DNA of 64,000 nt from Litorilinea aerophila (GTDB lineage Bacteria; Chloroflexota; Anaerolineae; Caldilineales; Caldilineaceae): the NCBI RefSeq assembly GCF_006569185.2, contig NZ_VIGC02000012.1, positions 62,001-126,000 of the forward strand, given 5' to 3'. The notes beneath the pieces were generated by a model. That model worked only from the letters and a program-made list of their open reading frames with translations. It ran no database searches and had not been told where the DNA came from. Positions 53,523-62,618 of this stretch are shown here, piece by piece (within the stretch, counting starts at the first letter, position 1; every line of letters begins with the position of its first letter). The translations under genes and the position numbers were made by a program.

Positions 53523-54812
53523 ATGCGGATTCTGGTACTGACGCCCCAGCTTCCCTATCCCCCGCGCCAGGGCACCACCATCCGCAACTACAACCTGATC
53601 CGGGAGCTGGCCAGGCGACACCAGGTTGACCTGGCCACCTTCCTGGCCCCTGGCGAAGCCCTGAGCCCGGAGAATCGCCTCCACCAGCACTGCCGGCGCA
53701 TCCTCACCGCCTCCCAGCCAGCACGCAGCCTGGCCCAACGGGCCTGGACCACCCTCACCTCCAGCCGGCCCGACATGGCTCTGCGGCTGGAAAGCCCCGC
53801 CATGCATCGCCTGGTACAGGAGCTGGCCCAGACAGAGGCCTATGACATCGTCCAGGTGGAGGGGATCGAGATGGCCCAGTACGGCCTGCAGGCGGTGAGG
53901 GCCAGCCGGGAAGGCCGCCCAGCCCTGATCTTCGACGATCACAACTGCGAGTACCTGCTCCAGCAGCGCAACGCATTCACCGACCTTCGCCAACCCCGCC
54001 GCTGGGTGGCCGCCGCCTACAGCCTGATCCAGTGGCTGAAACTCCGCCGGTACGAGGCCCACATCTGCCGGGCCGCGACGGCCACCGTGGCCGTCAGCCC
54101 GGCCGACCGTGAGGCCCTCCAGCGCATCGTGCCCGACGTCCCCGTGGCGGTGGTGCCCAACGGCATCGATCTGGAAGCCTATCGCCCGGCCCCGGCCCAA
54201 TCAACCAGTCCCAACCTGGTCTTCACCGGCAAGATGGACTACCGTCCCAACATCGACGCCGCCCTCTGGTTCGGCCAACAAGTGTTGCCCCGGGTTCGGG
54301 AGCAGATGCCCGAAGCCCGCTTCCAGATCGTGGGGATGAACCCCCACCCGCGCCTGGACGTATTGCGCAGCGACCCGGCGGTGGAGATCACCGGTGCCGT
54401 GCCGGATACCCGACCGTACATCCACGCCGCGGCCGTCTACGTCATCCCCATGCGGGTGGGCGGCGGCACCCGCTTCAAGGCGCTGGAGGCCATGGCCTGC
54501 GGCAAGGCCATCGTCAGCACCCGCCTGGGGGTGGAGGGCATTCCCGTGACCCACGGCCAGGAGCTCCTCCTGGCCGACACACCGGACGCCTTTGCCGCCG
54601 CCGTGGTTCATCTGCTGCAGGATCAGGCCGAGGGCGGCGCCCAGGGCCGGCAGCTGGGCCACCAGGCCCGCCGCTTTGTGGAAGACCACTACGGCTGGGC
54701 CCAGATCGTCCCCAGGCTGGAGGCCGTCTATCAGGCTGCCCTCCAGCCTGGAACCGGAACTGGAAACGGCCCATCCGTCTTTCGTCCTTCGTCGACCTCG
54801 ACCGAAGAGTGA
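53523..54812 (+). CDS. GT4-family glycosyltransferase (second)
   Basis: A 429-residue GT-B protein beginning MRILVLTPQLPYPPRQGTTIRNYNLIRELA, with DIVQVEGIEMAQYGLQAVRAS, VPNGIDLEAYRPAP, NLVFTGKMDYRPNIDAALWF, and the donor-site block VYVIPMRVGGGTRFKALEAMACGKAIVSTRLGVEGI. It resembles the sugar transferases of exopolysaccharide clusters. An in-frame GTG at 53505 would add six residues; neither start has an ideal ribosome site. It follows the first glycosyltransferase by 26 bases. Confidence 0.88.
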   Translation: MRILVLTPQLPYPPRQGTTIRNYNLIRELARRHQVDLATFLAPGEALSPENRLHQHCRRILTASQPARSLAQRAWTTLTSSRPDMALRLESPAMHRLVQELAQTEAYDIVQVEGIEMAQYGLQAVRASREGRPALIFDDHNCEYLLQQRNAFTDLRQPRRWVAAAYSLIQWLKLRRYEAHICRAATATVAVSPADREALQRIVPDVPVAVVPNGIDLEAYRPAPAQSTSPNLVFTGKMDYRPNIDAALWFGQQVLPRVREQMPEARFQIVGMNPHPRLDVLRSDPAVEITGAVPDTRPYIHAAAVYVIPMRVGGGTRFKALEAMACGKAIVSTRLGVEGIPVTHGQELLLADTPDAFAAAVVHLLQDQAEGGAQGRQLGHQARRFVEDHYGWAQIVPRLEAVYQAALQPGTGTGNGPSVFRPSSTSTEE

Positions 54813-54837
54813 ACGATGACCGAGGAGTGAACGATGC
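54809..54837 (+). repeat. Duplicated start-region repeat GAGTGAACGATG
   Basis: The 12-base string GAGTGAACGATG occurs twice, once straddling the end of the glycosyltransferase gene and once with the start codon of the MocA gene, separated by ACCGAG. It looks like a small tandem duplication that duplicated the initiation region. Confidence 0.7.
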
Positions 54838-55925
54838 AGACAAGCGAACGAACCGTCCGGGTCGGTTTTATCGGCGCAGGCTGGACCGAACGGGTCCAGA
54901 TCCCCACCTTCCAACTGGGTGGCCTGACCGCCCAGGCCATCTGCGCGGGCCACGTGGAGAACGCCCAACGGGTGGCCCAGCGCTGGGGCATCCCCGAGGT
55001 GTACGCATCCTGGCAGGAGCTCATCACGGCCGAAACGGTGGACGTGGTGAGCATCGTCACGCCGCCCTACCTCCACCGGGAGATGGCCGTGGCCGCCCTG
55101 CAGGCCGGCAAGCACGTCATCTGTGAAAAGCCGGCGGCCCTCAACGTAGCCGAAGCCGAAGCCATGCTGGCCGCGGCCCAGGCCGCGCCCGATCAGATGG
55201 CCATCCTCGACCATGAGCTGCGCTTCCACCCCCTGCGGGCCCAACTGCGCCGGCTGGTGCGTAACGGCTACGTGGGCAACGTGCTCACGGTCAACATGGA
55301 CTGGCGCTACCCCTACCGGCTGGACCCGGCTACGCCCTTCAGCTGGCACCATGACGCGACCCGGGGCGGCGGCATGCTGGCCGCGCTGGGCAGCCATCTG
55401 TTGGACCTGGCCCGCTGGATCTTCGGGCGCATCGAGGCCATCAGCGCCCGGCTTCAGATCGGCCACTACTATCGCACCGACCCGGCCACCAACACGCCCC
55501 AGCAGGTCACCGCGGACGACCACGCGGAGCTGTGGCTGCGCTTCCACAGCGGCGCCCAGGGCACCCTGGTGGTCACCGGTCTGGACCCCGAACACCGGGG
55601 CATGGCCCTGGAGGTGGTGGGCACCGATGGCGCCCTGCGCCTGGACCGGTCGGATCGGCTCTGGGGCAAGCGAGGGGCCGCCTTCCCCAACGGCGAGTGG
55701 GAGCCCATCGAGCCGGAGGAGCCCCTGGTGGATCGCGCCCAACTGCCCATCGACACCCCCTTTGCCGTGGGCAGCTACTACCTGGCCCGGGCCGTGGCCG
55801 GCGCCCTGAGCACCGGCGTCACCACCCTGCCCGATGCGGCCAGCTTCTACGACGGCCTGGCCGTCCAACGGGCCCTGGACGCGGCCCGGCGCAGCCATGG
55901 GGAGATGCGTTGGGTGCAGCTATGA
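54834..55925 (+). CDS. Gfo/Idh/MocA-family oxidoreductase
   Basis: A 363-residue NAD(P)-dependent sugar or cyclitol dehydrogenase. The Rossmann motif VGFIGAGWTERVQIPTF is near residue 10, and the family signature VICEKPAALNVAEAEAML (EKP with catalytic lysine) is near 100. GGGMLAALGSHLLDLARWIFG carries the H..D-type second motif. GAGGAG eight bases before the ATG supports the start. It may modify sugars for the preceding glycosyltransferases (inference). The tail ends 143 bases before the selenoprotein gene. Confidence 0.9.
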   Translation: MQTSERTVRVGFIGAGWTERVQIPTFQLGGLTAQAICAGHVENAQRVAQRWGIPEVYASWQELITAETVDVVSIVTPPYLHREMAVAALQAGKHVICEKPAALNVAEAEAMLAAAQAAPDQMAILDHELRFHPLRAQLRRLVRNGYVGNVLTVNMDWRYPYRLDPATPFSWHHDATRGGGMLAALGSHLLDLARWIFGRIEAISARLQIGHYYRTDPATNTPQQVTADDHAELWLRFHSGAQGTLVVTGLDPEHRGMALEVVGTDGALRLDRSDRLWGKRGAAFPNGEWEPIEPEEPLVDRAQLPIDTPFAVGSYYLARAVAGALSTGVTTLPDAASFYDGLAVQRALDAARRSHGEMRWVQL

Positions 55926-55973
55926 CGGGCGCAGCCAGCAGCACCCGCCTGCGCCGCCCTGTTGTTGACGTTA

Positions 55974-56002
55974 TTGCGCGGGCGGTGATTTCCCACTACA
56001 AT
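55974..56002 (+). promoter_or_regulatory. Putative promoter of the GrdB/PrdB-family gene
   Basis: TTGCGC (55974-55979), 17 bases, TACAAT (55997-56002), 67 bases before the ATG at 56069. Confidence 0.6.
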
Positions 56003-56068
56003 GAAGACCTGTTGGCCCGCCCCCAGACTGCAACCGGTGACAACTGCAACCGGTAAAAGAGGAAACAT

Positions 56069-56935
56069 ATGGCCCAAACCGACCGTGGCTCCTGGCTGGA
56101 ACGTCTCAGCAACCGCATCTTCGCCATCCCATCGGTGGCCCAGTGGTGGGCCCGCTGGCGGGCCGGGCGCATGCCCGCCGTGATCGATCCAGCCACCGGC
56201 ATCCCCTTTGCCCGGCTGGCGAAGCCCCTGGCCCAATGCCGGGCCGCCCTGATCACCACCGGCGGCGTCCATCGGGTCGACCAGCGCCCCTTCGACATGG
56301 AAAACCCGGACGGCGACGCCACCTATCGGGAGATCCCGGGGGACGTGGCCCTGGCCGAGCTCACCATCACCCACAAGTATTACGATCACCGGGACGCGGA
56401 CCAGGACATCAACGTCATCTTTCCGCTGGAACACTTTCGCGACCTGGCGGCGCAGGGCGTCATCGGCCAGGTAGCCCCACGCCATTTTGGCTTCATGGGC
56501 CATATCGATGGCGAGCTGATCCAGGTACTCACCCGGCGGACCGCGCCGGAGGTGGCCCAGAAGCTGCGGCAGGATGAGGTGGACTTTGCCCTCCTGACGC
56601 CGGCCTGAGGGCTGTGCAATCGGTCCGTGGGACTGATCGCACGAGCCATCGAATCGGTGGGGATCCCCACCGTGGCCATTTCCCTGGCCCGGGATCTGAC
56701 CGAGGCCGTCGGCGTGCCCCGGGCGGTCTTCGTCCGCTGGCCCCTGGGCCACCCGTTGGGGGAGCCCCACGCGCCGGCCCAGCAGCGCACGATGATCTTC
56801 GAGGCGCTCAAACTGCTGGTGCATGGCCGACAGCCAGGCCAGATCGTGGAGCCGGGCTTCCGCTGGCGGCGGGAGAGATACAACGAACCGAACTGGGACG
56901 CCTTGCAAAACCCGGAAACCCTGGATACGCCCTGA
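56069..56935 (+). CDS. GrdB/PrdB-family selenoprotein B-like reductase (TGA = Sec180)
   Basis: One frame runs from ATG at 56069 to TGA at 56933, interrupted only by a TGA at 56606-56608. The block before it (ALITTGGVHRVDQRPFDM, THKYYDHRDADQDINVIFPLE, GVIGQVAPRHFGFMGHI) and the block after (NRSVGLIARAIESVGIPTVAISLARD, RWPLGHPLGEPHAPAQQRTM) both belong to the glycine/sarcosine/betaine/D-proline reductase selenoprotein B family. The TGA reads as U in FALLTPAUGLC, the UxxC redox site of that family. With Sec the protein has 288 residues. AGAGGA precedes the start. It overlaps the next gene in TGATG. Chloroflexota members probably act as general redox enzymes rather than in Stickland fermentation, since no grd/prd partners are near (inference). 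Confidence 0.92.
56606..56650 (+). promoter_or_regulatory. Candidate bacterial SECIS element in the GrdB/PrdB-family gene
   Basis: After the in-frame TGA, GGCT/AGCC and GTGC/GCAC form a lower stem with a bulged G. An upper stem ATCGGTCC / GGACTGAT, with one G-T pair and a flanking A-C mismatch, closes on a GTG loop at 56627-56629, about 19-21 bases past the TGA. This distance and the G in the loop match known bacterial SECIS elements. It is seen by eye in the sequence. Confidence 0.75.
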
Positions 56936-57309
56936 TGAGCCTACACGACCGTCCGTCGGCCCCGGCGCCGAGGCTGCGCTGGACCGGCATCCTGTTCGCC
57001 CTGGCCGCCAATCTCTTCCTGGTCACCGCGGCCCACCTGTTCGTCGGGCGGCTGTTCGGGCCAGGGGCCCTGGCGCCAGAGCTGTTGGCCACAGTAGCCG
57101 CGCCCGTACTGGCCGGCGTGGCCACGGCCCTCTACGTGGAGAGCCGGGGCGCCATGCACGCCTTCATCGGCGGCATGGCCAGCGCCGTTCTCCTGGGCTT
57201 GCTGGTCTTTGCCGGGGTGTGGCAGATGGCCATCTTCGCCGGGGCCTTCTGCACCCTGGGCGGTGCGCTGACGGAGATCCTCCTGCGGCGTCGCCGCCGG
57301 GATCGTTGA
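56935..57309 (+). CDS. Small four-span membrane protein
   Basis: A 124-residue protein with about four hydrophobic spans (WTGILFALAANLFLVTAAHLF, ELLATVAAPVLAGVATALYV, GMASAVLLGLLVFAGVW, MAIFAGAFCTLGGALTEIL) and an RRRRRDR end. The start ATG overlaps the selenoprotein stop (TGATG), so the pair is translationally coupled and may act together. No characterised family was recognised. Confidence 0.75.
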   Translation: MSLHDRPSAPAPRLRWTGILFALAANLFLVTAAHLFVGRLFGPGALAPELLATVAAPVLAGVATALYVESRGAMHAFIGGMASAVLLGLLVFAGVWQMAIFAGAFCTLGGALTEILLRRRRRDR

Positions 57310-57314
57310 CCAGG

Positions 57315-57361
57315 TGAAACTTTCGACTGAAACCTTGATTGAAACCTTGATTGAAATCTTG
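57315..57361 (+). repeat. Tandem 12-bp repeat in the cyclophilin leader
   Basis: Units GAAACTTTCGACT, GAAACCTTGATT, GAAACCTTGATT and GAAATCTTGTAA lie head to tail just before the cyclophilin ribosome site. Two units are identical. It may be a slippage product or an mRNA structural element. Confidence 0.75.
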
Positions 57362-57381
57362 TAAGGAAAGGACAAAACCCC

Positions 57382-57867
57382 ATGCCCCATAAACAGTGGT
57401 CGCAGCCCCCCGCCATGCAGATCGACCCCGACAAGCGCTACACCGCGCAGATCGAGACCAACCGGGGGACCATCGTCCTGGAGCTCTATCCCGAGTACGC
57501 GCCCAAGACGGTCAACAACTTCGTCTTTTTGGCCCGGGAAGGCTTCTACGATGGCGTCTCCTTCCACCGGGTCATCAGCGACTTTGTGATCCAGGGGGGC
57601 GACCCCACGGGCACCGGCCGGGGTGGCCCAGGCTACCGCTTCGAGGACGAGGTGAAGGACAACCCCCTGCGCCACGAGACCGGCGTCATCTCCATGGCCA
57701 ACGCCGGCCCCAACACCAATGGCAGCCAGTTCTTCATCACCCACTCGCCCCAGCCCCATCTGGACGGCAAACACACGGTCTTCGGCAAGGTGATCCAGGG
57801 CCAGGATGTGGTCAACGCCATCCGCCAGGGGGACAAGATGCTCAAGGTGGTCATCCGGGAAGAGTGA
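57382..57867 (+). CDS. Cyclophilin-type peptidyl-prolyl isomerase
   Basis: A 161-residue cytosolic cyclophilin that speeds proline isomerisation. Family blocks: [59 protein letters not shown] (FHRV and GGDPTGTG are signature elements), FEDE, and [40 protein letters not shown]. The active-site Arg is in SFHRV and [18 protein letters not shown] is the binding loop. AAGGAAAGG precedes the ATG. No signal peptide is present. Confidence 0.95.
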   Translation: MPHKQWSQPPAMQIDPDKRYTAQIETNRGTIVLELYPEYAPKTVNNFVFLAREGFYDGVSFHRVISDFVIQGGDPTGTGRGGPGYRFEDEVKDNPLRHETGVISMANAGPNTNGSQFFITHSPQPHLDGKHTVFGKVIQGQDVVNAIRQGDKMLKVVIREE

Positions 57868-57915
57868 GGGAGGCGGCTTCAGGGTTCGTCGATTGGCAAT
57901 AGCAACGTAGTGGGT

Positions 57916-57960
57916 GGTGCGTAGAGCGTGGTTCATGGATCGGTGGATGCCCTACGCACC
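57916..57960. repeat. GGTGCGTAG-type inverted repeat
   Basis: Nine-base arms GGTGCGTAG (57916-57924) and CTACGCACC (57952-57960) around 27 bases, between the cyclophilin and RAM-domain genes. Shares GGTGCGTAG and CGTGG with the element at 44571. Confidence 0.65.
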
Positions 57961-57986
57961 TCGCGCCAGAAGAGAGGAGGCAAGCG

Positions 57987-58271
57987 ATGGTAACCGCAAT
58001 TGTGCTGATCAACGTCCAACATGGTCGCATCAACGAGATTGCCGAGCAGCTGGTGGAGATGGATGGGGTGGCCGAGGTGTACTCGGTGGGCGGCCGCTTC
58101 GACCTGGTGGCCATCATCCGGGTCAAGACCAACGAACAGATGGCTGACCTGGTCACCAACCGCATGTTACGCATCGACGGCATCGAAAAGACCGAGACCC
58201 TGATCGCGTTCAAGGCCTACTCCAAGCACGACCTGGAGCGCATGTTCGCCATCGGCATCGAGCGGGCATAG
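57987..58271 (+). CDS. Stand-alone Lrp/AsnC ligand-binding (RAM) domain protein
   Basis: A 94-residue protein that matches only the C-terminal RAM domain of Lrp/AsnC regulators: TAIVLINVQHGRINEIAEQLVEMDGVAEVYSVGGRFDLVAIIRVKT and LRIDGIEKTETLIAFKAYSKHD. No helix-turn-helix is present. Such proteins form dimers that bind amino acids. RBS AGGAGGCAAGCG precedes the ATG. Function in this organism is unknown. Confidence 0.9.
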   Translation: MVTAIVLINVQHGRINEIAEQLVEMDGVAEVYSVGGRFDLVAIIRVKTNEQMADLVTNRMLRIDGIEKTETLIAFKAYSKHDLERMFAIGIERA

Positions 58272-58292
58272 GCCCACCCGCAGCCGGGGCGA

Positions 58293-61121
58293 CTACCGGG
58301 AACTCGCCCCGGCCTGGGTCGCAGAAGCCTCTCCGGCCGGCAGACCATTCACGGGTGGCGGTTCCCCTTCCACCGACTGGGCCAGCCAGCGCTCCAAGAG
58401 AGCCTTCAGATCCTCCAGGCGCACGGGCTTGGCCAGGAAATCGTCCATGCCCGCCGCCAGACAGGCCTGCCGGTCGCTCTCCATGGCATTGGCCGTCATG
58501 GCGACGATGGGAATCGGCTTTCGACGCCCATGTTCCGCCGCCCGGATGGCCCGGGTCGCCTCGAAACCGTCCATTTCGGGCATCTGGCAATCCATCAAGA
58601 TCAGATCGCAGGCCAGGTGAAGGGCTGCCTGTACAGCTTCTTTGCCGTTGGCTGCCAGATGGACTCGATAGCCCAGCCGTTCCAACATGCGGCGGGCCAC
58701 CTTCTGGTTGACCAGGTTGTCCTCGGCCAGCAGAATGAGGGGAGCTTGCTCGCCGGCGCGGCTGGCCGGGAAGCTCTCCGGGGTTTGGGTCGGCGACGGC
58801 GTGGGCAGCCCAACCCGGCGGCTATGGGTACGGTCGGCGGCGTTGGCCAGGGTGTCCAGCAGCCGGGATTGGTGGAGCGGTTTGGCCAGGCAGGCGAAGG
58901 CCCCGTCAGCCTGCCACTGGGCGACGCGAAGTCGCTGGTCCACTCGATGGGGGACCACCAGGTGCGCCTCTCCCGGCGGCATTTCCTGCCGCAGCCTGAC
59001 CAGGAAACCAGGCTCTTCTACGGAGGGCCAGGCTGCGTCCAACAGCGCCACGGTGACCTGCTCTGCCGGACAGGCCCGTCGCAACGATGCCAGGGCCTCC
59101 TCCAGATCGCCGGTAATGGCGTGGCAGACGCCCCATGCCCGAAGGTACTGCTGCAAAATCTGCCGCTCCAGGGGATGGCGGATAACCGCCACGACCCGGA
59201 TGCCGCTCAGGTCAGGGGAAGTCTCGGGCGCGGCGTCGGTGGAGGCTGTGCCGGCCACCAGGGGCAGGGTAAACCAGAAGGTGCTGCCCTGGCCGGGCAC
59301 ACTTTCTACCCCAATCTCGCCACCCATCAGCTCCACCAGGCGCCGGGAAATGGCCAGCCCCAGGCCCGTCCCGCCGAAGCGTCGGGTGGTGGAGGCATCC
59401 CCCTGGACGAAGGGCTCAAAGAGGTGGGTCAACACGGTCTCGGGGAGGCCAGGTCCCGTATCCTGAACAGCCACATGGAGACGGGGCTGGATCGGGCCGT
59501 CCCCTGGTCCGGGCGGCTGGCTTGTGATCCGTACCACCACCTCTCCCTGTCGGGTGAACTTGACGGCGTTACCCATCAGATTCAGGAGCACCTGACGGAG
59601 CCGAACTGAGTCGCCCCGAACATAGGGGGGCAGCCCAGGCTCGACAAAGGTGAGCAGGTCAACCCCCTTTTCGCAGGCCCGGGCCGCCAGGAGATCCGCC
59701 ACTTCGTCCACCAGCTTGCGCAGGTCAAAATCCTGGAATTCCATCACCAACTTGCCGGCCTCGATCTTGGAAAAATCCAGCACGTCGTTGATGATGGTCA
59801 GCAGGGCGTGGGCACTGGTGCGGATGGTCTCCACCGCGTCGGCCTGCTCCGGCGAGAGGGGACTCGCGGCCAGCAGGTCGGTCATGCCCACGATGCCATT
59901 CATGGGCGTGCGGATCTCATGGCTCATGGTAGCCAGAAATTCGGACTTCAGGCGGGAAGCCTCCAGGGCCTGATCCCGGGCAATGGCCAGCTCCTCCTGG
60001 ATCCGCCGCCGCTCCTCCACCTCGGCTGCCAGAGATTCGGCATGGGCCAGGAGCTGCTGGTTTCGGGCTTCCAGCTCGCCTGCCATGCGGTTGAAGGCCC
60101 AGGCCAGCTCGCCCAGCTCGTTGCGGACATGCAGGCGGATGCGATGGCTCAGTTCGCCGGCGCCGAGGCGTTCCACCCCTTCCTGCAGCCGTTGCAGGGG
60201 CCGGAAGAGCTGACGCTCCAACAGGGAGGCAGTCCCGAACAGGACCACCCAGCCAAAGAGCAACATCAGCCCTCCCAAAATCAGCAGGGCATTGCGGCTG
60301 GCAGCCACAGCTTCGTCGTAGTCTATCTCTGTGAAGATGTACCAGGACGTCTCGGGCAGAGGGCGCACCGTCCCCAACACCCGCTGCCCTTCCAGGTTGG
60401 TGTAGACCCCACTCCACGCCTCCCCGTTCAGCACCGCCTGAAATTCGGGCCGGTCGGCGATGGAACGCTGATTCTGCACGTACTCGACCTGGGGATGGGC
60501 GATCACCTGGCCAAACTGATTGACCAGGTAGACCTGGCCGGTCCGACCGAACTGGAGGCGGCTGACCTCCGTCAACAGCTGGGCCAGATCCAGTCGGGCC
60601 GCCACCACGCCGCCATCCGCGGCTGGTTGGGCAGCGATGGCATAGGGCATGCCCTGGGGCGTGAAGTAGACATCGCTGAAATAGGCCTGCCCTCCTTTGG
60701 CCGCGAGGTACCAGCGGGACTGGGGTGGAACGAAGGGCTCCACCAGGGAGGCCCGGTCCCGATAGACGTTCACCTGGGTTCGGCCCTCGGCGGAAACCCG
60801 GATCAATTCCAGCAGAACGGTGTCGTGGTGTAGAATGCCACGGTACAAGGCTTCCAACGACCCCGCCTGATCGGTCGATACCAGGCCGGCCAGGCTCAGG
60901 GTGGCATCCACGATGTGGTCCAGGTAGTGGGTGAGGGCGGTTTCCGCCTCCTGGGCCTCGGTCAACTGGCGCTCCAGCCACATCTCCCGTTCCAGCCGAG
61001 AAATGTGGCTCACCACCCCAACGACCAGGAAGCCCAGGGCAGCGAGCAAGATCAGGCCCACGCCCGCCAGCAACGTGGTGCGCAATTTACCGGTACGACG
61101 AAATTGAAACTGGGAAACCAT
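58293..61121 (-). CDS. Hybrid sensor histidine kinase with Cache, HAMP and two receiver domains
   Basis: A 942-residue membrane kinase. An N-terminal span ([21 protein letters not shown]) precedes a periplasmic Cache-type sensor (~40-270), a second span ([21 protein letters not shown]), HAMP (~300-350), a coiled linker and a kinase with [19 protein letters not shown] (phospho-His near 397), N-box [12 protein letters not shown], and [19 protein letters not shown] degenerate receiver (~640-760) and a canonical receiver with [19 protein letters not shown] (phospho-Asp near 842) and AMTANA follow. The ATG at 61121 is preferred to a TTG two codons upstream. The PotD-like gene is 66 bases upstream on the same strand, suggesting a joint sensory unit. 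Confidence 0.92.
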   Translation of the reverse strand: MVSQFQFRRTGKLRTTLLAGVGLILLAALGFLVVGVVSHISRLEREMWLERQLTEAQEAETALTHYLDHIVDATLSLAGLVSTDQAGSLEALYRGILHHDTVLLELIRVSAEGRTQVNVYRDRASLVEPFVPPQSRWYLAAKGGQAYFSDVYFTPQGMPYAIAAQPAADGGVVAARLDLAQLLTEVSRLQFGRTGQVYLVNQFGQVIAHPQVEYVQNQRSIADRPEFQAVLNGEAWSGVYTNLEGQRVLGTVRPLPETSWYIFTEIDYDEAVAASRNALLILGGLMLLFGWVVLFGTASLLERQLFRPLQRLQEGVERLGAGELSHRIRLHVRNELGELAWAFNRMAGELEARNQQLLAHAESLAAEVEERRRIQEELAIARDQALEASRLKSEFLATMSHEIRTPMNGIVGMTDLLAASPLSPEQADAVETIRTSAHALLTIINDVLDFSKIEAGKLVMEFQDFDLRKLVDEVADLLAARACEKGVDLLTFVEPGLPPYVRGDSVRLRQVLLNLMGNAVKFTRQGEVVVRITSQPPGPGDGPIQPRLHVAVQDTGPGLPETVLTHLFEPFVQGDASTTRRFGGTGLGLAISRRLVELMGGEIGVESVPGQGSTFWFTLPLVAGTASTDAAPETSPDLSGIRVVAVIRHPLERQILQQYLRAWGVCHAITGDLEEALASLRRACPAEQVTVALLDAAWPSVEEPGFLVRLRQEMPPGEAHLVVPHRVDQRLRVAQWQADGAFACLAKPLHQSRLLDTLANAADRTHSRRVGLPTPSPTQTPESFPASRAGEQAPLILLAEDNLVNQKVARRMLERLGYRVHLAANGKEAVQAALHLACDLILMDCQMPEMDGFEATRAIRAAEHGRRKPIPIVAMTANAMESDRQACLAAGMDDFLAKPVRLEDLKALLERWLAQSVEGEPPPVNGLPAGEASATQAGASSR

Positions 61122-61187
61122 AACCAACCACTTTCATGAGATGGGGAGCTGGTTTACCTTATTGGCTCATGCAAGGAACCGATTCGG

Positions 61188-62354
61188 TCACGGCGCCACG
61201 GTCGCCCCGGCCGACCGGAACTGCTGCCAGATCTGGTCGTAGCGCTCCAGGGTAGCAGCATTCAGGGGCAGGAAGAGCTCGGCGTGCTCCAGCGCCTCCA
61301 GGGGAGGGTATACCCCTGGGTTGGCCAGTAGGGCCGGATCGATGTAGGGCCGGGCCAGCTCATTGGGTGTTGCCACGGCCAGCTCGTTGACCATCCGCGC
61401 GCTGATCTCCGGTCGCAGGATAAAGTTGATGAATTGCTGGGCCTGTTCCCGATGGGGGCTGTTGGCCGGGATGGTCAGATGGTCTACCCACAGCAGGGTT
61501 CCTTCCCGCGGCAGCACATAGTCCACCGTCTCCACTTCTTCCCGGGCCGCCAGGTAATCGTAGCCCCAGCCCATGGCCAGCACGATTCGGCCAGATACCA
61601 GCTCCGGGGCCAGGGTGGCGACGGTGCTGTCCAGAATGAGCACACGGCCTTGCAACTCTGCCAGGCGGGCGGCCGCGGCCTCCAGTTCAGCAGGGTCCTC
61701 AGAATTCAGGGAATAGCCCAGGGATTTCAGGGTCATACCGATCACATCTCGGGGCATGTCCCAGATGGCTACCCGGCCGGCATAGGCCGGATCCCAGAGT
61801 GCAGTCCAACTGTCCACCGGGCCGGCCACCAGATCGGTGCGAACCAGCAGCCCCGTGGTGCCCCACTGGAAGGGAACCGAGTAGTGGTTCCCGGGATCGT
61901 AGACCAGGTCCCGAAAATTGGGTGAGAGGTTTTTCGTGTTGGGCACAGCCGCCGGATCCAGCGGTGCCAGCAAGTTTTCAGCCGAGGCGCTGGCGACCCC
62001 ATCATTGCTCAAAACCACCACGTCGTAGACCTGGCCGGCCCGGATCTCAGCCAGGGCCTGCCGGTAGCCCGCAAATTCCAGATAGGTCACCGGCACACCG
62101 AACTCGGCCGTGAAATCGTCCAGGATGGACTGGGGCATGTAGCCGGCCCAGCCGTAGACGGTAAGGGCCGGCGAGGCTGTGGGTGTCGCGCCGGGGGGTG
62201 CGGCCCGTACGCCCAGGCAGCCGGTAGCCAGCATCGTCATCCAGGCTGCCAGCAGGATCGACCAGCAGCGCCCCGGGACGCAGGATGGCCCGATGGCGCC
62301 GATGTTCTGTCGACTTCTCCAACTCCATCCAACTGCCCAATTTCCCCCAAACAA
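61188..62354 (-). CDS. PotD-like polyamine-type solute-binding lipoprotein
   Basis: A 388-residue extracellular binding protein. The TTG start at 62354 is decided by a perfect AGGAGGTGA seven bases upstream. The leader ends in the lipobox MLATGC near residue 45, which is late. Body motifs include TVYGWAGYMPQSILDDFTAEFGVPVTY, VVLSNDGVASASAENLLAPLD, PFQWGTTGLLVRTDLV and AMGWGYDYLAAREEV, as in PotD/PotF-type proteins of spermidine/putrescine importers. Permease genes are absent. The histidine kinase follows, so it may feed a sensor rather than a transporter (inference). Confidence 0.85.
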   Translation of the reverse strand: MFGGNWAVGWSWRSRQNIGAIGPSCVPGRCWSILLAAWMTMLATGCLGVRAAPPGATPTASPALTVYGWAGYMPQSILDDFTAEFGVPVTYLEFAGYRQALAEIRAGQVYDVVVLSNDGVASASAENLLAPLDPAAVPNTKNLSPNFRDLVYDPGNHYSVPFQWGTTGLLVRTDLVAGPVDSWTALWDPAYAGRVAIWDMPRDVIGMTLKSLGYSLNSEDPAELEAAAARLAELQGRVLILDSTVATLAPELVSGRIVLAMGWGYDYLAAREEVETVDYVLPREGTLLWVDHLTIPANSPHREQAQQFINFILRPEISARMVNELAVATPNELARPYIDPALLANPGVYPPLEALEHAELFLPLNAATLERYDQIWQQFRSAGATVAP

Positions 62355-62618
62355 AATTACTTCACCTCCTGTCTACGCTTGAAAGTATAGTCGAGTCCCC
62401 TGGAGAAACCAGCGATTTCAAATCCATCGCCCATGCACAGGCGTCTGGTATTCTCCACTCCGGACAACAGGATACTCCACATGAAAGGATGCGAAAAGGG
62501 GCTTTTGTCGTACGCGAATTGCCGCCACGTCCAGTTTCAACCGCTTTTCCAGATGACCGCTGGCGATGGTATGATAGGGCCTGCAGTGCCACATCCTTAT
62601 GTGCGAAGGTGAATGACC

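Noticed and set aside
56606-56608. Two separate hypothetical genes at 56069 and 56627
   Set aside because: The second would start at GTG inside the conserved family block and have no ribosome site; both parts belong to one GrdB-like protein.
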